Shown here: positions 5,354-7,762 of the stretch, piece by piece
How positions within the stretch are numbered: the stretch's first letter is position 1
How the letters are laid out: every line of letters begins with the position of its first letter
DNA from: an uncultured Clostridia bacterium
GTDB taxonomy: Bacteria > Bacillota > Clostridia > Oscillospirales > Acutalibacteraceae
DNA length: 7,762 nucleotides
Assembly: GCA_946497265.1 (NCBI GenBank)
Contig: CAMMKL010000099.1
Span: 1 to 7,762, forward strand
Direction of reading: 5' to 3'
The notes under the pieces: model-generated
Databases searched by the model: none
Told to the model about the DNA's origin: nothing
What the model saw: the letters and a program-made list of their open reading frames with translations, nothing else
Position numbers and translations under genes: made by a program

Positions 5354-6634
5354 ATGAGTCTGAAATCATCAAACAAAATTGATACCAATCGTTACGAATT
5401 AGAAGTACAGGTAGACGGTGAAGCCTTTGAAGCTGCTTTACAGAAAGCCTATTTGAAGCAGAATAAAAGAATTACCATTCCCGGTTTCCGCAAAGGAAAA
5501 GCCCCGCGCGCTTTTGTAGAAAAGTACTATGGCGAGCAGGTGTTCTATGAGGATGCCGTCAACGCGCTGTATCCCGACGCGTTGGACGCAGCGATCCACG
5601 AAGCAGAGCTGGAAGTAATTGAAGACAAAATTGACTTGGATGTTAAAGAAATCGGTAAGCAGGGTTTTACGTTTACCGCTGCCGTTACCACTAAGCCGGA
5701 AGTTTCCATCGACGGCTACAAGGGCATTGAGGTAACCAAAAAATCCGACGAAGTAACCGACGAAGATGTGGATGCGGAAGTCAAGAAGGTGCAAGAGCGC
5801 AACTCCCGTCTGGTTTCTGTGGAAGATAGGCCTTCCGAAAACGGCGATACGGTCGTAATTGATTTTGAAGGCTTTGTAGACGGCGTGCCTTTTGAGGGCG
5901 GCAAGTCCGAGGGTTATAGCATTGAGCTGGGCAGCAAACAGTTTATTCCGGGTTTTGAGGAACAGCTCGTCGGCCATAATGTGGAGGACAGCTTTGATAT
6001 TACTGTGACCTTCCCGGAGGATTACCAGGCGGAAGAGCTCAAGGGCAAAGAGGCGGTGTTTAAGATTAAGCTTCATGATATCAAGAAAAAAGAGCTGCCC
6101 GAGATTGACGACGAATTTGTAAAGGATGTAAGCGAATTCGACACCTTGGACGCATATAAGGCGGATTTGAAAGACAAACTTCAGAAGAACAAGACCAAAG
6201 AGGTTGAAAACGACGTAGAAAACCAAATTATTGATAAGCTCGTCGAACTGGTGCAGGCGGACATCCCCGAAGCGATGTATCGCAATCGTATTAATGAAGA
6301 TATCCGCGAGTTTGGTTATCGTCTGCAATCCCAGGGCCTTGACTTGGATACTTATATGAAATATACCGGTATGGATATGGACGGCTTCCGCGAAGGGTTC
6401 CGCCCGCAGGCAGAGCGTCAGGTGAAGATCCGTTTGGCCCTGGAAAAGATCGCGGAGCTGGAAAATATCATTCCCACCGCGGAAGATTTGGAAGGCCAGT
6501 ATAATAAGCTGGCGGAATCTTATAAGATGGATGTAGAGAAGGTAAAGGATCTGATTCCGGAGGCCGACCTGTCCAGGGATATTAAAGTGGAAAAAGCCAT
6601 CGGTTTGGTACATGACAGCGCCGTAATCAAATAA
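5354..6634 (+). CDS. tig: Trigger factor, ribosome-associated chaperone and prolyl isomerase
   Basis: Trigger factor docks at the ribosomal tunnel exit through protein L23 and shields newly made chains; it also has peptidyl-prolyl cis-trans isomerase activity. The 426-residue length is typical. The N-terminal ribosome-binding domain carries the docking loop GFRKGKAPR (44-52). The FKBP-type isomerase domain runs from about 163 to 242 (GDTVVIDFEGFVDG through FKIKLHDI), and the helical substrate-binding domain from about 250 to the end. The protein is rich in acidic and lysine residues, as is usual. The ATG has AGGAGG 10 bases upstream and leads directly into the family N-terminus. An extended -10 promoter and a possible CIRCE-like site lie upstream. 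The clpP gene follows after about 80 bases without an obvious terminator, so tig, clpP and clpX may be co-transcribed. Confidence 0.97.
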   Translation: MSLKSSNKIDTNRYELEVQVDGEAFEAALQKAYLKQNKRITIPGFRKGKAPRAFVEKYYGEQVFYEDAVNALYPDALDAAIHEAELEVIEDKIDLDVKEIGKQGFTFTAAVTTKPEVSIDGYKGIEVTKKSDEVTDEDVDAEVKKVQERNSRLVSVEDRPSENGDTVVIDFEGFVDGVPFEGGKSEGYSIELGSKQFIPGFEEQLVGHNVEDSFDITVTFPEDYQAEELKGKEAVFKIKLHDIKKKELPEIDDEFVKDVSEFDTLDAYKADLKDKLQKNKTKEVENDVENQIIDKLVELVQADIPEAMYRNRINEDIREFGYRLQSQGLDLDTYMKYTGMDMDGFREGFRPQAERQVKIRLALEKIAELENIIPTAEDLEGQYNKLAESYKMDVEKVKDLIPEADLSRDIKVEKAIGLVHDSAVIK

Positions 6635-6699
6635 TTTTTTACTGTTTGAATAATATTCGGCTTTTCGTGCAAGATTCCTTTACATGTTACTGTTACGAC

Positions 6700-6706
6700 G
6701 GAGGTG
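6700..6706 (+). promoter_or_regulatory. Ribosome binding site of clpP, which decides the start
   Basis: GGAGGTG is a near-perfect Shine-Dalgarno sequence. It ends 9 bases before the GTG at 6716 and 18 bases before the ATG at 6725. Spacing therefore favours the GTG, although the ATG gives the N-terminus most common in the family. The GTG at 6704 overlaps the site itself and has no ribosome binding site of its own. Confidence 0.65.
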
Positions 6707-6715
6707 TTATCAAAC

Positions 6716-7306
6716 GTGATAAACATGAGTTTGGTTCCTTATGTAGTAGAACAGACAAGCCGGGGAGAACGTTCTTATGATATTTACTCCCGGTTGTTAA
6801 ACGACCGTATCATCATGCTGACCGAAGAGGTCAACGATACCTCTGCCAGCTTAGTGGTTGCACAGCTTTTGTACCTGGAAGGGCAAGACCCATCCAAGGA
6901 CATCAGCCTGTATATCAACAGTCCTGGCGGTTCGGTGACAGCGGGGATGTCTATTTACGACACGATGCAGTATATCAAGTGCGACGTATCTACCATTTGT
7001 ATGGGTATGGCGGCAAGTATGGGGGCTTTTCTGTTAGCGGCCGGCACCAAGGGAAAGCGTCTATCCCTTCCCAACAGCGATATTATGATCCATCAGCCAA
7101 GCGGAGGTGCACAGGGCCAGGCGACGGATATTATGATTCACGCCGATCACATTCTCCGCACCAAAAAAAGGTTGAACCAGATTTTATCTGAACGGACCGG
7201 CCAACCCTTGGAAGTAATTGAACGGGATACCGAACGCGATAATTTTATGACAGCACAGGAGGCCTTGCAATACGGCCTGATTGATAAGGTTATTGAGAAA
7301 CGATAG
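6716..7306 (+). CDS. clpP: ATP-dependent Clp protease proteolytic subunit
   Basis: ClpP is a self-compartmentalising serine protease: two stacked heptamer rings degrade proteins fed in by ClpX or ClpC ATPases. From the GTG start the protein is 196 residues, with catalytic S101 in GMAASMGAF, H126 in MIHQPSGG and D175 in TERDNFM. Counted from the ATG at 6725 (193 residues) these become S98, H123 and D172, exactly the B. subtilis numbering, so the extra three residues may be a short leader or may not be translated. The N-terminal LVPYVVEQTSRGERSYDI is typical and forms the axial pore. The NSPGGSVTAG oxyanion region is intact. No clear promoter or CtsR box (GGTCAAA repeats) is seen in the 80-base gap after tig, although an 11-base palindrome lies at 6648-6658. 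clpX starts 14 bases after the stop. Confidence 0.96.
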   Translation: MINMSLVPYVVEQTSRGERSYDIYSRLLNDRIIMLTEEVNDTSASLVVAQLLYLEGQDPSKDISLYINSPGGSVTAGMSIYDTMQYIKCDVSTICMGMAASMGAFLLAAGTKGKRLSLPNSDIMIHQPSGGAQGQATDIMIHADHILRTKKRLNQILSERTGQPLEVIERDTERDNFMTAQEALQYGLIDKVIEKR

Positions 7307-7320
7307 GATTGGGTGATTGT

Positions 7321-7762
7321 ATGTCATTGGGAGACGAAACCAAAGAACGGCATATTTGCTGCTCGTTTTGCAACAAGCCGCAAGAGCAGGCCGGTCGCCT
7401 AATTGCAGGCCCCGGTGTGTATATTTGTGACGAATGCATTGAGCTATGTATGTCTATTTTGGAGGATGAGTCCAACCTCAGCAACCGAAAGACCGGTTAT
7501 AACGCGGAAGCCCCCGCAAAAATTCTCCCAAAACCGGAGGAGATCAAGCGTCATCTCGATGATTATGTAATCGGCCAAGATGAAGCAAAAGTAGCATTGT
7601 CTGTCGCGGTATACAACCATTATAAGCGCATCTATTTTGGATCGGATGACGTAGAATTGACCAAAAGCAACGTTTTGCTTTTGGGGCCTACCGGCGTAGG
7701 AAAAACTTTGCTGGCGCAAACACTTGCGAAGACTCTGGATGTACGCTTAGATATTGAGAATG
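7321..7762 (+). CDS. clpX: ClpX ATPase subunit, 5' part only
   Basis: ClpX is the hexameric AAA+ unfoldase that recognises substrates and feeds them to ClpP. Only the first 147 codons are present; the gene runs off the window. The N-terminal zinc-binding domain has CSFC (C14, C17) and CDEC (C36, C39), which together hold one zinc ion and mediate substrate and adaptor binding. A linker leads to the AAA+ module, with IKRHLDDYVIGQDEAK and the Walker A motif GPTGVGKT (122-129). The ATG at 7321 follows clpP by 14 bases with only a weak GGGTG ribosome binding site, compatible with coupling to clpP. From about codon 142 the sequence departs from the near-invariant family text (expected like VPFAIADAT, seen VRLDIEN), suggesting sequence or assembly error at the window end. 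Confidence 0.95.
   Translation, partial: MSLGDETKERHICCSFCNKPQEQAGRLIAGPGVYICDECIELCMSILEDESNLSNRKTGYNAEAPAKILPKPEEIKRHLDDYVIGQDEAKVALSVAVYNHYKRIYFGSDDVELTKSNVLLLGPTGVGKTLLAQTLAKTLDVRLDIEN

Noticed and set aside
5438..6613. A 391-codon open frame on the - strand lying entirely inside tig
   Set aside because: It mirrors the codon structure of tig, whose lysine-, glutamate- and aspartate-rich codons seldom give antisense stops. The translated protein matches nothing I recognise, and a gene fully antisense to a core chaperone is very unlikely.

Overview
This window looks like a stretch of core chromosome from a low-to-moderate G+C Firmicute, most likely a clostridium of the Ruminococcaceae/Oscillospiraceae type. 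That placement is inferred from gene content and order (lepB-rbgA-rnhB-yraN, then tig-clpP-clpX), strong GGAGG-type ribosome binding sites, the circularly permuted GTPase RbgA, and clostridial-looking protein sequences. I cannot name a species. All genes lie on the + strand, coding density is about 95%, and no intergenic gap exceeds about 120 bases. I see no rRNA, tRNA, CRISPR array, insertion sequence, prophage or other sign of recent transfer.

Layout: (1) Bases 1-41 hold the last codons of a signal peptidase I gene (lepB). A 119-base gap with a strong GC-rich hairpin follows. (2) Bases 160-2928 hold a compact run: rbgA (50S assembly GTPase), rnhB (RNase HII), yraN (UPF0102 nuclease-like protein) and an M19 membrane-dipeptidase-family hydrolase. 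Gaps range from a few bases to a 14-base overlap, so these are probably one transcription unit. (3) A near-consensus sigma-A promoter whose -35 box overlaps the dipeptidase stop codon drives thrC (threonine synthase) and, 12 bases later, a small metallophosphoesterase. (4) An AT-rich 99-base gap with an extended -10 promoter and a degenerate CIRCE-like inverted repeat precedes tig (trigger factor), followed by clpP and the 5' part of clpX, which is cut by the window end.

Functionally, the left part concerns ribosome assembly, genome maintenance and secretion. The middle covers threonine synthesis and two hydrolases with undefined substrates. The right part is a protein quality-control module: Tig folds nascent chains at the ribosome exit, and ClpXP unfolds and degrades proteins.

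I found no new multi-gene system. The points most worth a second look are the CIRCE-like element over the tig promoter, the hairpin between lepB and rbgA, an inverted repeat over the thrC -10 box, the uncharacterised metallophosphoesterase, and the last 20 or so bases of the window, where the highly conserved ClpX sequence breaks down in a way that suggests a sequence or assembly error.
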